Shown here in pieces: positions 7,988 through 17,372 of a DNA stretch of 64,000 nucleotides. How positions within the stretch are numbered: the stretch's first letter is position 1; every line of letters starts with the position of its first letter. A program made the translations under genes and the position numbers. Below the pieces are notes generated by a model. The model saw only the letters and a list, made by a program, of their open reading frames with translations. It was not told the DNA's origin and did not search any database. Source of the stretch: Noviherbaspirillum cavernae (GTDB taxonomy: Bacteria; Pseudomonadota; Gammaproteobacteria; Burkholderiales; Burkholderiaceae_D). Where the stretch lies: assembly GCF_003590875.1 (NCBI RefSeq), contig NZ_QYUN01000002.1:1426001-1490000 (forward strand), given 5' to 3'.

Positions 7988-10500
7988 TGTTTTCACAGGC
8001 ACTCCGTATGACCCGGCGCGACTGGCGCGCGGGCGAATTGCGTTTTCTTCTGGTTGCGCTGATCGTGGCGGTTGCCGCGCTGTCGTCGGTCGGATTCTTC
8101 GTCGACCGCATGCGCGCCGGGCTGAACCGCGATGCACACCAGCTGCTCGGCGGCGATCTTGTGATCAACGCGGACCAGCCGATCAACGGCGTGTGGCGCG
8201 CGGAAGCACAGCGGCGCGGCCTGACGCTGGCCGATACCGTCTCCTTCCCCAGCATGGCGATCGCCGGCGAGGGCGACAAGACCGTGTCGCAGCTGGCATC
8301 GGTCAAGGCGGTGTCCGCCGGCTACCCATTGCGCGGCAATCTGAAGCTCGGCTCGCCGGAGCAGGGGACCGAAGTCGTGACGCGTGACATTCCCGCCGCC
8401 GATACGGTGTGGGTCGATGCCAATCTTCTCGGCACGCTCAATGTCGCACTCGGCGACACGCTGCGGCTGGGCGACAAGACCTTCACCATCGCGAACCTGA
8501 TTTCGGTCGAACCGGATCGTGGCGCGTCGTTCATGAACTTCGCGCCGCGCGTGATGCTGCCTGCATCCGATCTGGCGGCGACCAACCTGATCCAGAATGG
8601 GTCACGCGTGACCTACCGGCTGCAGATCGCCGGGCAGGACAAGGAGGTCGAGGCGTATCGCAAATGGCTAGTGGCGAAAATCGGCAGCGAAAACATCAAG
8701 GGCGTGCGCGTCGAATCGCTGGAGTCGGGCCGCCCGGAGATGCGCTCGACGCTGGATCGCGCGGAACAGTTCCTGTCGCTGGTGGGCCTGCTGTCGGCGA
8801 TGCTGGCAGCGGTGGCGGTCGCGATGGCGGCGCGCCGCTTCATGCTGCGCCACATCGATGCCTGCGCCATGCTGCGTTGCCTCGGCCTCACGCAGAATCA
8901 GGTGACCTCGCTCTACCTGATCGAATTCCTGCTGGTCGGTATCGCGGGCAGTCTGCTTGGCGTGGCGGTCGGCTACGGCGCGCATTTCGTCCTGCTCGAA
9001 TGGCTGGGCAGGCTGGTCGCCAACGATATCCCGCCGCCGACCTTGCTGCCGGCGGTGCAGGGCATCGCCACCGGCATGCTGCTGCTGATCGGCTTTGCCG
9101 TGCCGCCCATTCTGCAGTTGCGCAATGTGCCGCACAACCGCGTGATCCGGCGCGAGCAGGATGCGCCGCAGCCGGTGACGCTCGCGACCTACGGTCTCGG
9201 TTTGCTGATGTTCATCGCGCTGCTGCTGTGGCAGGCCGGCAATCTGAAGCTCGGTCTGCTGACGGCAGCGGGCTTCTTCGGCGGCTTCGCGGTCTTCGCC
9301 CTGGTCGGATGGTTGAGTCTGCGTTCCCTGCGCACGCTGCGCACGGCGATCAATCATCCGAGCTGGCGTTTTGCGGTGACCGCGTTGCAGCGCAGAACAG
9401 CTGCGAGCGTGGTGCAGATCGTCGCGCTGGCATTGGGCTTGATGGCCTTGCTGCTGCTGACGGTGATTCGCGGCGACCTGATGCAGGCATGGCGCGAATC
9501 GACTCCGCCCGATGCGCCGAACCGCTTCGTCATCAACATCCAGCCGGACCAGAAGGACGGCATCGAAAAACAGCTGGCGGCGAATGGCATTGTCCATCCG
9601 CTGCTGCACCCGATGATCCGGGGCCGCCTGATCCAGGTGAACGGCAAGCCGATTACCGGCACCACCTATGTGGAGGATCGCGCAAAGAGGTTGGTGGACC
9701 GCGAATTCAACCTGTCCACCATGCACGGACTTCCGCCGCAGAACCAGGTCGTCGCCGGACGCTGGTTTGAAGAGGACAAGCGCGACAGCAAGCCGGAAGC
9801 CTCGGTGGAGGAAGGGCTCGCCAAGACGCTCGGCCTCAAGCTTGGCGACACGCTGCGCTTCGACATTGCCGGTCAACCGGTGGATGCAGTCATCACCAGC
9901 CTGCGCAAGCTGGAGTGGGGCTCGATGCGGGTCAACTTCTTCGTGATCATCAATCCCGAGGCGATGAAGGACATGCCGCAGACGTGGATCACGGCCTTCC
10001 ATCTGCCGCCGTCGAAACTGAAGTTCGGCAACGAACTGACGCGCGACTATCCGAACCTGACGGTGGTCGATACCGGCAGCGTGCTGCGCCAAGTGCAGGG
10101 CGTGCTCGATAAGGTGGTGACGGCGGTCGAATTCCTGTTCTTGTTTACGCTGGCATCCGGCGTACTGGTGTTGTATGCGGCGCTGGTCGGTTCGCAGGAT
10201 GAGCGGATCCGCGAAGCGGGCCTGCTGCGCGCCCTCGGCGCGACGCGCGCGCAACTGGCGCAGGCGCAGCGGATCGAGTTTGCGCTGGTGGGCGGCCTGT
10301 CCGGCGTGCTTGCCGCGACCGGCGCGGCCGCCATCGGCTGGGCGCTGTCGAAGTACGTGTTCAGCTTCGAATGGACCTTCGACCCGCTGGTGTGGGTCGC
10401 CGGCCTCATCGCAGGCGCGGTCTGCGCCTTCGTCGGCGGTGCTGTCGGGCTGCGCAACGTGTTGAAGAAGCCGCCCCTGCAGACGCTGCGCGAGGCGTGA
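7987..10500 (+). CDS. FtsX-type ABC transporter permease (YbbP-like)
   Basis: An 837-aa permease of the MacB/FtsX superfamily, YbbP subfamily. A single N-terminal helix (about residues 18-38) is followed by a large periplasmic domain, then a block of three or four helices (about 260-440). A second periplasmic domain (about 500-700) and a final set of three helices (about 710-830) complete the usual duplicated layout. These proteins pair with a cytoplasmic ATPase (YbbA) and are thought to handle lipids or lipoproteins. Here no ATPase gene lies beside it; the operon partners are two small membrane proteins. Start is at the TGATG overlap. Confidence 0.85.
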   Translation: MFSQALRMTRRDWRAGELRFLLVALIVAVAALSSVGFFVDRMRAGLNRDAHQLLGGDLVINADQPINGVWRAEAQRRGLTLADTVSFPSMAIAGEGDKTVSQLASVKAVSAGYPLRGNLKLGSPEQGTEVVTRDIPAADTVWVDANLLGTLNVALGDTLRLGDKTFTIANLISVEPDRGASFMNFAPRVMLPASDLAATNLIQNGSRVTYRLQIAGQDKEVEAYRKWLVAKIGSENIKGVRVESLESGRPEMRSTLDRAEQFLSLVGLLSAMLAAVAVAMAARRFMLRHIDACAMLRCLGLTQNQVTSLYLIEFLLVGIAGSLLGVAVGYGAHFVLLEWLGRLVANDIPPPTLLPAVQGIATGMLLLIGFAVPPILQLRNVPHNRVIRREQDAPQPVTLATYGLGLLMFIALLLWQAGNLKLGLLTAAGFFGGFAVFALVGWLSLRSLRTLRTAINHPSWRFAVTALQRRTAASVVQIVALALGLMALLLLTVIRGDLMQAWRESTPPDAPNRFVINIQPDQKDGIEKQLAANGIVHPLLHPMIRGRLIQVNGKPITGTTYVEDRAKRLVDREFNLSTMHGLPPQNQVVAGRWFEEDKRDSKPEASVEEGLAKTLGLKLGDTLRFDIAGQPVDAVITSLRKLEWGSMRVNFFVIINPEAMKDMPQTWITAFHLPPSKLKFGNELTRDYPNLTVVDTGSVLRQVQGVLDKVVTAVEFLFLFTLASGVLVLYAALVGSQDERIREAGLLRALGATRAQLAQAQRIEFALVGGLSGVLAATGAAAIGWALSKYVFSFEWTFDPLVWVAGLIAGAVCAFVGGAVGLRNVLKKPPLQTLREA

Positions 10501-10537
10501 AATCCGCGTCAGGCGGAGCACGCCGCGATGCGCGCTT

Positions 10538-12196
10538 TCAATGTGATTTGCTGTTCCGGCTGCGTGTGAATGCAGCTTCGAGCAGGTCGAGCTCGCGCAG
10601 CAGCTTTTCGTAGTGCATGTCATCCAGTTGCCGTGCGACGCGCAGCCTGTGGAGTTCATCGCGTTCGGCATTGAGCGCCTCCAGCAGCAAGCGGCGTTCG
10701 GTGGCGGCCAGCTGCTTCAGCCGGACGGCTTCGTCGCCGTTGCTCTGGCCGTAGTCGAGCCGGCGACGGTAAATATCGAGCACGCGTACCGCGGCTTCGG
10801 CGTGGCTGTCATGATCCGCTCCCTGGTTGGCCGCATCGGCCACGATCTGTTCAATACGATGGATCGCGGCTTCTGCCGCCGCCCTGCTGGCGTGGTTTTC
10901 CGCATCGACAGTCTGCTCCTGCGGCGCGAATGTCAGGCCCCGCGTCAGCAAGGGCAGGGCTGCGCTGGCAGTCAACAGTGACAGCAGGATCACGCCCATC
11001 GCGAGGAAGATGACCAGATTGCGCGCCGGGAATACAGAGCCGTCCGGCAGCAACAAGGGGATGGTCAGGATGCCCGCCAGGGTGATCGCGCCGCGCACGC
11101 CGGCCAGCGCGGTGACCAGCATCAGACGGAAGGGCGGTTTCTGTCGCTCGACATCGCTCGGCCTGCGTGTAAACAAGGTCAGCTTGAGCGATGCCCAGAC
11201 CCAGAAGAAACGGAGCAGGACGAGCGCCGCCGTGATTGCGGCCACGTACAGCGGGAGCTGCCAGTCGCTGGCGATGTGAATCTCTCGTGCAATCGCGGGC
11301 ATGCTGTCCAGGGTGCGCTTCAATTGCGCGCCCAGCATCACGAAGATCGCACCATTCAATGCCATTTGCATCGTGTCCCATACCGCGTCGCGCTGTGTGC
11401 GCGTGGCCGCCAGCGGACGGCCCACGAGATCGACGTAATGCATGGACATGCCTGCGGCTGCGGCGGCCAGGATGCCGGAGCTGTGCACATGCTCGGCGGC
11501 GATGTAGGCGGCAAACGGAATGAGCAGGCTGATGAGGATTTGCAGTCCGGGTTCTTCGCCGACCCGGGTCACCAGCCATTTGTTGAGCAGGCCGATGCCC
11601 CAGGCGACGGCAAGGCCGATCAGCAAGCCGCCGGCGGCCGCCTGCAGGAAGCTCAGGGAGGCTTCGGCCAGCGAGAAGCCGCCGGTAATGACCGCCGCAA
11701 CCGCCACACGAAAACAGACCAGTCCGGATGCGTCGTTGAGCAGCGATTCGCCTTCCAGGATGTGCATCAGGCGCGACGGTATCGGGTTGCTGGAGGCGAT
11801 GGCGGATACGGCCACCGGATCGGTCGGCGACAGGATCGCGGCGAGCGCAAATGCCACGGCCATCGGCACGGCGGGGATCAGCCAGTGGATGAAGAATCCC
11901 ATGCCGACAACGGTGAACACGACGAGTCCGATCGCCAGCGTCAGGATGGGGTGCAGATCGCGGACGAACGCACCCTTGGGTATGCGCCATCCATCGAGGA
12001 ACAGCAGCGGCGGGATGAAGAGCAGGAAGAACACATCCGGATTGAGCGGAATGTTCACGTCGAACAGGCCGGACAGGACGATGCCGCCGAGGATCTGGAT
12101 GAGCGGCAGCGGCAACTTGACAGGCAGCAGCCGCGCGGCGAAACCGCTGGCGACCACCGTCACGAGGAGAATCAGGACGATAGTGATGGTGTGCAT
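10538..12196 (-). CDS. CPA1-family Na+/H+ antiporter
   Basis: A 552-aa cation:proton antiporter of the inner membrane. About twelve hydrophobic helices span residues 1-400. The CPA1 signatures SPTDPVAVSAI and EGESLLNDASGLV (ion-binding Asn-Asp pair) are present, as are PPLLFLDGWRI and RGAITLAG. A hydrophilic, probably coiled-coil cytoplasmic tail of about 130 aa follows, as in YjcE/NhaP-type proteins. The start at MHTITIVL was preferred over one nine codons upstream because family members begin directly with the first helix; neither has a strong ribosome site. It converges with the YbbP-like permease gene, 37 bp apart. Confidence 0.88.
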   Translation of the reverse strand: MHTITIVLILLVTVVASGFAARLLPVKLPLPLIQILGGIVLSGLFDVNIPLNPDVFFLLFIPPLLFLDGWRIPKGAFVRDLHPILTLAIGLVVFTVVGMGFFIHWLIPAVPMAVAFALAAILSPTDPVAVSAIASSNPIPSRLMHILEGESLLNDASGLVCFRVAVAAVITGGFSLAEASLSFLQAAAGGLLIGLAVAWGIGLLNKWLVTRVGEEPGLQILISLLIPFAAYIAAEHVHSSGILAAAAAGMSMHYVDLVGRPLAATRTQRDAVWDTMQMALNGAIFVMLGAQLKRTLDSMPAIAREIHIASDWQLPLYVAAITAALVLLRFFWVWASLKLTLFTRRPSDVERQKPPFRLMLVTALAGVRGAITLAGILTIPLLLPDGSVFPARNLVIFLAMGVILLSLLTASAALPLLTRGLTFAPQEQTVDAENHASRAAAEAAIHRIEQIVADAANQGADHDSHAEAAVRVLDIYRRRLDYGQSNGDEAVRLKQLAATERRLLLEALNAERDELHRLRVARQLDDMHYEKLLRELDLLEAAFTRSRNSKSH

Positions 12197-12259
12197 GAGA
12201 CTTGATGGAATGATGCACGGCATGTCGAGCGGACATGCCGCAGATCGTGGTGATCGTGG

Positions 12260-12928
12260 TTATTGCGAACTTCGCGAATCGACATGAACCTGGCGGTTGC
12301 AGTTGGCGCTTGCGCCTGATTGCAGTTGCGTCACTTGCGCGGCGATCTGTTCCGCGACGCGACCAACCGCACGCTGGATGCCCTGAACCAGCGCATCCGT
12401 ACCCGGGCCGACCGCTTCCGACAAGGGCAACACGCAGGCGGCGCCACGGCCGCCGTCCGAGCGCGCGATGGTCCAGCTGAATGTGGCATCGACACGTGCA
12501 TCGGGTATGGCATCGAACTGCCGCAACTGCACGGCAATGCGGTATGCCGTTTCCCCCGGCGGACGGCCGCCGTGCGTGACATCCACTGCGTCGCTCCGTG
12601 CGGCGATGCCGCTGGCGAGTGCGTCGCGCAATTCGCTGTTGAAGGGCGATGACCAGCGGTCGTCGTCCAGAATATCGATGCGCTCGCTGCCGCGCGCGCT
12701 CCCTTGCCGGCGGACCACCAGTTGCGGTCGCACCAGGCGCTCGGGCACGGCCACCGGTGTCAGTTCGATGAAGATCGGTTTGCCCGCGTGGCTTGTCGTC
12801 GCCGCAGGCGCAGAGGGCGTGACGGGTTCCGCAGTCGCCAGCGTGTGATAACGGATCGGTGCCGCCGCGCAACCGGCAAGCAGCAGTGCAATGGCAAGCG
12901 TGATCCGGCTGCTGTTCATGGATGTCAT
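12260..12928 (-). CDS. pqiC: PqiC-type auxiliary lipoprotein
   Basis: A 222-aa outer-membrane lipoprotein of the ABC-transport auxiliary family. The signal peptide ends in LLAGC (lipid Cys20). The body has the YHTLATAEP opening and the FVELTP/RPQLVVRR-type strands typical of PqiC. It overlaps pqiB by 4 bases (ATGA), which fixes the start. With PqiA and PqiB it should complete an intermembrane lipid-transport bridge. The Ser/Asn/Arg-rich tail is unusual but not disruptive. Confidence 0.88.
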   Translation of the reverse strand: MTSMNSSRITLAIALLLAGCAAAPIRYHTLATAEPVTPSAPAATTSHAGKPIFIELTPVAVPERLVRPQLVVRRQGSARGSERIDILDDDRWSSPFNSELRDALASGIAARSDAVDVTHGGRPPGETAYRIAVQLRQFDAIPDARVDATFSWTIARSDGGRGAACVLPLSEAVGPGTDALVQGIQRAVGRVAEQIAAQVTQLQSGASANCNRQVHVDSRSSQ

Positions 12929-14556
12929 TGTTTGTCCTTGGCTTTGCCGCGAATCAGGGATTCCGGGTGACGTTCGAGATAATCGGTCAGGATGCGCAGC
13001 GACGCCGCCGAGCGCGTCAGTTCCTTCAAGGTCTCGCGCAAGTCTTGTTGCAAGGGCGCTTCGTCCGACAGCGTGCGTTCCGCCGCATTGAGCGTCTTGC
13101 GCACATCCTTCATGGCGGCCGTCATTTCCGGCGCGACGTCGTTATTCAGGCTTTTCGTCAAGGTTTCGGCGTTGATCAGCGTGCGATTGAGCGAACCCAG
13201 CGTCTTTTGCAGATCCGCGCCGATCTTGTCGAATGGAACCTTGTTGAGCTTGCTCGCGAGGTCGGAGAGCTGCGTCTGGATCTCGTCCAGGCTGTTCGGT
13301 ACCGTGGGCAGCTCAAGCGGCGTTTTCGTCGTGTCGATGTGCATCTGCGGCGATGCCGGGAAGAAGTCGAACGCCACGTATAACTGTCCCGTCAGCAGGT
13401 TGCCGGTGCGCAGTTGCGCCCGCAATCCGCGCTGGACCATGAATTGCAGATACTGTTGCTGGGTGTAGCGCGGCTGCTGCTCTGCATTGAGGTATCGGCG
13501 CCGCAGCCGGTCCGGATAGACCTGCACCAGCACCGGCATGCGGAATTCGCGCGTCCTGGCATCGAAGTCGACGCCGATCGAGATGACTTCGCCGATGATC
13601 ACGCCGCGAAAATCGACTGCCGCACCCGGCGTCAGGCCGCGCAGCGACTGATTGAAGTACAGCAGCATGGTCTGGGACGGGCCATCCTGCTCTTTCATCG
13701 CAAGGCTTTCATCGGCGGCGAGGGTGAATGAGGTGTTCTCCGGCGCGATGGGCCCCATGCTGTCGCCGGGCGCCTGAAAGGCGATGCCGCCCAGCACCAC
13801 GGTCGCCAGCGATTGCGTGCGCAGCTTCACGCCGCTGGCATTGATCTCCACGTCGAAGCCGCTGGCATGCCAGAAACGGGTATTGGCGCCGACAAAGGCC
13901 TGATAAGGCGCATTCACAAAGATGCGCAGCGTGACGCCTTTTCCGTCCGGATCCAGTTCGAAGGCCGTCACTTGCCCCACCTTGATGCGGCGGAAGTAGA
14001 CCGGCGAGCCGATGTCCAGCGAGCCGATGTCGCCGGCATGCAGCACATACTGCAGGCCGGATGAATCGCGCGTCACGATCGGCGGCGTCTCCAGCCCGGT
14101 GAAGGTCTTGCCCGACTCCTTTGCATTGCCGGCATCCGCGCCGATGTAGGCCCCCGACAGCAGCGTGCTCAATCCCGAAATGCCCGATGCTTCCATGCGC
14201 GGTCGCACAACCCAGAAGCGGGTGTCGGCAGCGGTGAACTTCTCCGCCTCCTTCTGCAACTGCACGGTGACCAGCACATGTGAGAGGTCCCTGGCCAGCG
14301 CAATGGTCTGCACGGTGCCGATGTCGACATCCTTGTACTTCACCTTGGTCTTGCCGGCTTCCAGTCCTTCCGCGCTGCGCAGAGTGATCGTGATGACCGG
14401 CCCGCGCTCGCTCAGGACCTTGACCACCAGCGCGATGCCCACCAGCGCGGCGACGAGCGGGATCAGCCAGATCAGCGAAGGCAGCCAGTTGCGCTGCCTG
14501 GCCACCTGCGGCGTCGGCAAGTCGGGAATCGGGGCGTCGGGTTTGACTTCATCCAT
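12925..14556 (-). CDS. pqiB: PqiB, MCE-domain intermembrane transport protein
   Basis: A 543-aa MCE protein. One transmembrane helix (about residues 22-45, LIWLIPLVAALVGIALVV) anchors it in the inner membrane. Three successive MCE domains follow; their starts are marked by GPVITITLRSAEGLEAGKT, GSLDIGSPVYFRRIKVG and LRGLTPGAAVDFRGV. A C-terminal helical region (about 430-540) builds the needle tip. Such proteins form a hexameric tunnel across the periplasm for lipid transfer. It overlaps the second pqiA gene by 8 bases and pqiC by 4, so it is one operon. Length matches E. coli PqiB (546 aa). Confidence 0.93.
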   Translation of the reverse strand: MDEVKPDAPIPDLPTPQVARQRNWLPSLIWLIPLVAALVGIALVVKVLSERGPVITITLRSAEGLEAGKTKVKYKDVDIGTVQTIALARDLSHVLVTVQLQKEAEKFTAADTRFWVVRPRMEASGISGLSTLLSGAYIGADAGNAKESGKTFTGLETPPIVTRDSSGLQYVLHAGDIGSLDIGSPVYFRRIKVGQVTAFELDPDGKGVTLRIFVNAPYQAFVGANTRFWHASGFDVEINASGVKLRTQSLATVVLGGIAFQAPGDSMGPIAPENTSFTLAADESLAMKEQDGPSQTMLLYFNQSLRGLTPGAAVDFRGVIIGEVISIGVDFDARTREFRMPVLVQVYPDRLRRRYLNAEQQPRYTQQQYLQFMVQRGLRAQLRTGNLLTGQLYVAFDFFPASPQMHIDTTKTPLELPTVPNSLDEIQTQLSDLASKLNKVPFDKIGADLQKTLGSLNRTLINAETLTKSLNNDVAPEMTAAMKDVRKTLNAAERTLSDEAPLQQDLRETLKELTRSAASLRILTDYLERHPESLIRGKAKDKQ

Positions 14557-15199
14557 GGTGTTCCTTCGTTTTTGTATTTGGAAGCGCCGGCTCGCGCTCA
14601 TCCCATGTCAGGCGCGGATCGAAACTGAGCGAGGCCAGCATGGTCAGCACCACGACCCCGCCGAATGCGGCGATGCCCCATCCGGCAGTGATTTCGGCCA
14701 ATCCGTGAATGCGCACCAGGCCTGCGAGCAGGGCGATCACGAAAATGTCGAGCATGGACCAGCGCCCGATCGTTTCGATGATGCGATAGAGCCGGGCGCG
14801 TTCGAGGCGGCGCCAGTTGCTGCGTCGCTGTGCCGTTGCCGTGATCAGGATCAGCGTGGCCAGCTTGAACAGCGGCACCAGGAAGCTGGCGATGAACACG
14901 ATCGCGGCCAGTCCGAATGAACCGCTCACCCAGAAGTAAATGACGCCGCTGAGAATCGTGTCGTGCTGCGTGCCGAGCAAGGTCCGGGTGATCATCACCG
15001 GCAAGAGGTTGGCCGGGATGTACAGGATGCAGGCGGTGATCAGCAGGGCCCACGTCCGGTGCAGGCTGGCGGGTTTGCGCAGATGCAGGCGCGTGCCGCA
15101 GCGTTCGCAGGCGTCGTTCGCGACTGCGCCTTGCCAGAGCGTGCCGCAGTTGTGGCAGGACATCATGCCCAGCCGTGCCGCTGTCAGTGGGTGGTTCAT
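14549..15199 (-). CDS. pqiA: PqiA-like protein, second half
   Basis: A 216-aa integral membrane protein holding one PqiA domain. A zinc-ribbon-like CHNC...CERC set lies in the first 40 residues, followed by four hydrophobic segments. The helix pairs around ACILYIPANLLPVM and WSMLDIFVIALLAGLV are typical. It corresponds to the C-terminal half of E. coli PqiA. Its ATG overlaps the stop of the first half (ATGA), so the two are translationally coupled. It is thought to supply substrate lipid to PqiB. Confidence 0.9.
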   Translation of the reverse strand: MNHPLTAARLGMMSCHNCGTLWQGAVANDACERCGTRLHLRKPASLHRTWALLITACILYIPANLLPVMITRTLLGTQHDTILSGVIYFWVSGSFGLAAIVFIASFLVPLFKLATLILITATAQRRSNWRRLERARLYRIIETIGRWSMLDIFVIALLAGLVRIHGLAEITAGWGIAAFGGVVVLTMLASLSFDPRLTWDEREPALPNTKTKEHHG

Positions 15200-15819
15200 C
15201 GCTGCGGCCCCGGTTGGGGCGCAAACGCCATTTTCCAGAAGAAGCGCGGACTGAACGACAAGAGCACGGTCAGCAGTATTGTCAGCGCGATGAAAGCCCA
15301 CAAGGCGACGCCCGGCAAGACATTGGTCATGTTCGACAGCTTGACGATGGCGACCAGCACGCCGAGCAGAAAGACTTCGATCATGCCCCAGGGGCGCACA
15401 CCCTGGATGGCACGCACCAGAATGTTGAAACCGGCGGGGCGGCGCGCTTGCCGTCGAGGCAGAAAGATATGCAAGAGAATGAGCAGATATAGCAAGGGAA
15501 AAAAGATGGTGGTCGCCAGCACCAGCAAGGCAATCGGCGACATGCCTTCGCTGGCAAGCGCCGCTACCGCGCCGATCAGCGTCGTCTCGCTGTGCATGCC
15601 ACGCATTTCGATTCGCACGATGGGGAAGAGATTGGCAATGGCGAACAGGATCAGGCAGGCGATCGTCAATGGCAACATGCGTCCGGTCCGGCGTCCGGGG
15701 TGGCGATCCAGTTCGGTTCCGCAGCGAGCGCAGCGCGCGATCTCGCCGCTCGCCAATGGATGGCGTCGATAGATGGCGTCGCAGCCCTCGCAAGCGATGG
15801 CGTCAGCAACGGCGCGCAT
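15196..15819 (-). CDS. pqiA: PqiA-like protein, first half
   Basis: A 207-aa integral membrane protein with one PqiA domain. CEGC and CARC form a putative zinc ribbon in residues 9-35. Four hydrophobic helices follow, with the characteristic ILFAIANLFPIVRIE and PWGMIEVFLLGVLVAIVKL. It is the counterpart of the N-terminal half of a full-length PqiA. It heads the operon pqiA-pqiA-pqiB-pqiC. No good Shine-Dalgarno precedes the ATG. Confidence 0.88.
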   Translation of the reverse strand: MRAVADAIACEGCDAIYRRHPLASGEIARCARCGTELDRHPGRRTGRMLPLTIACLILFAIANLFPIVRIEMRGMHSETTLIGAVAALASEGMSPIALLVLATTIFFPLLYLLILLHIFLPRRQARRPAGFNILVRAIQGVRPWGMIEVFLLGVLVAIVKLSNMTNVLPGVALWAFIALTILLTVLLSFSPRFFWKMAFAPQPGPQR

Positions 15820-15963
15820 CGTGGTTTGAATGGGAGGTGCGCCGACGCGCGTTGGCGCCGACAGGAGAGTGGAGCCGAGTTGGGGTCGCGCTTTTTTGCT
15901 TGTCGGTATGAGGCGTTCCCTGCATGTTTGATTCAGATCAGTGTTTAGCTCAGTGCTTGATTC

Positions 15964-17256
15964 TTAACTCAGGCGAATGCGGGGCCGGACCAGTCCGTTG
16001 ATCCGTTCCGCCAGCCACATCGCGCCCGCCCGCACCATGCCGTGCAGGCCGATCTGGTGCCGCCGGTACAGATAAGTGTGGCTCAGTTGCGCGAAATGCC
16101 CGCGTATGAAACCGCCCTTGAAGAAACCGAACTTGCCGAGCGTGCCGAAAGCGTTGTATTGACTGAGGGATACCAGTGAGCCGAGGTCCTTGAACACGAA
16201 ATCCGGCAAGGTGCCTCCTTCCAGCCAGCTCTCCAGGTGACGCGCGAGGTGGTCGGCTTGCTGGTTGGCGACCTGGGCGGTGGGCGGCAAGGGACGTGCG
16301 CCTTCCTCCGGCGTCAGGCTGGCGCAATCGCCGAGCACGAAGATGTGCGGATCGGTCAGGGTTTGCATGGTCGGTTTGACCAGAACCTGATTGCTCCGGT
16401 TCACCTCCAGTCCGTCGAGCCTCGTCAGAAAATCGGCTGCCTTCACGCCTGCGGCCCAGACCATCAGGTCGGCCGCGACCAGGCTGCCGTCGGCGAGGCG
16501 GAAGCCCTCCGCTTCGGCGCCGACCACGCGCGTATCCGCGTGCAGCGCGACGCCGATCTTCCTCAGTTGCGCGGCGCTGTGCGTCGAGACTTCCTCTGGA
16601 AATGCCGCCAGGATTCGCGACCCGCTTTCCAGCAAGGTCAGGTGCAGGCGATCGCGTATGTTTGCATCGCCATAGCTGGCCGCGAGTTCCAGCAGCCGAC
16701 TCAGCTCGGCCGACAGCTCCACGCCCGTGGCGCCGCCACCGACAATGGCGACGCGCAAAATTTCATCGTTCACCACGCTGCGCAGGATGCGGCCGCGCAG
16801 TGTCAGGTTGAAGGCTTCGGCCTGCGCCTGGCTGTCGATGAAATGACAGTGCGCGGTGACGCCGGGCACGCCGAAATCGTTGGCGCGGCTGCCGATGGCA
16901 AGGATCAACACGTCATACCCGAGCGTGCGCTGGCCGACGATCACTTCGCCGTCCGGCATCTCCAGCGGTGCCAGCGTGACTTCGCGAACACTGCGATCCA
17001 GCCCGCACATCTCGCCCGGCTGATAGGTGAAATGATGCTCGCTGGCATGGGCAATGTAGCTGACTTGCTGTTGCTGGACATCCCATGTGCCGGCGGCAAT
17101 CGTATGCAGCATCGGCTTCCAGATATGTGTCGGGCTGCGGTCGGCCAGCGTGATTTCTGCCTTGCCGATCCGACCCAGCTGGTCGCCCAGTTTGGTCGCC
17201 AGGTTCAGGCCGGCAACCCCGCCGCCGACAATGAGGATTTTTCGAATAGGGTTCAT
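15964..17256 (-). CDS. ndh: Type II NADH dehydrogenase
   Basis: A 430-aa FAD-dependent NADH:quinone oxidoreductase, peripheral on the inner membrane, which feeds electrons to quinone without proton pumping. The FAD-binding GGGVAGL is at residues 10-16 and the NADH-binding VGGGATGVELSAEL is near residue 170. LGDCASL near residue 300 completes the two-dinucleotide-binding layout. The start MNPIRKIL has AGGA about 9 bases upstream; a longer frame exists but crosses the promoter. The gene is divergent from a TetR regulator, and an 18-bp palindrome overlaps its promoter, so repression by that TetR protein is likely. Confidence 0.9.
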   Translation of the reverse strand: MNPIRKILIVGGGVAGLNLATKLGDQLGRIGKAEITLADRSPTHIWKPMLHTIAAGTWDVQQQQVSYIAHASEHHFTYQPGEMCGLDRSVREVTLAPLEMPDGEVIVGQRTLGYDVLILAIGSRANDFGVPGVTAHCHFIDSQAQAEAFNLTLRGRILRSVVNDEILRVAIVGGGATGVELSAELSRLLELAASYGDANIRDRLHLTLLESGSRILAAFPEEVSTHSAAQLRKIGVALHADTRVVGAEAEGFRLADGSLVAADLMVWAAGVKAADFLTRLDGLEVNRSNQVLVKPTMQTLTDPHIFVLGDCASLTPEEGARPLPPTAQVANQQADHLARHLESWLEGGTLPDFVFKDLGSLVSLSQYNAFGTLGKFGFFKGGFIRGHFAQLSHTYLYRRHQIGLHGMVRAGAMWLAERINGLVRPRIRLS

Positions 17257-17298
17257 GAAATGATCCTGTAATGCAGCCTGCATGGCTTGATGTGCGCT

Positions 17299-17328
17299 AT
17301 TATACTCGTAATTCATCACGTGATGAAT
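17299..17328 (-). promoter_or_regulatory. ndh promoter with overlapping 18-bp palindromic operator
   Basis: ATTCATCACGTGATGAAT at 17311-17328 is a perfect 18-bp palindrome in the gap between ndh and the TetR gene. Reading toward ndh, TATAAT lies at 17304-17299, and a -35-like TTCATC lies 17 bp upstream, inside the palindrome. A protein bound there would block RNA polymerase. The adjacent TetR-family gene makes self-operator status the simplest reading. Confidence 0.7.
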
Positions 17329-17372
17329 ATGCCCGATCACTAACCGCTCCCTTTACTCTCTCTACTCGTCCA

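Noticed and set aside
8668..10671. 667-codon open frame on the minus strand
   Set aside because: Antisense to the ABC permease, with shadow-like composition and no motifs.
10851..12872. 673-codon open frame on the minus strand
   Set aside because: Same strand as the antiporter but another frame; it runs over antiporter and pqiC and has no protein character.
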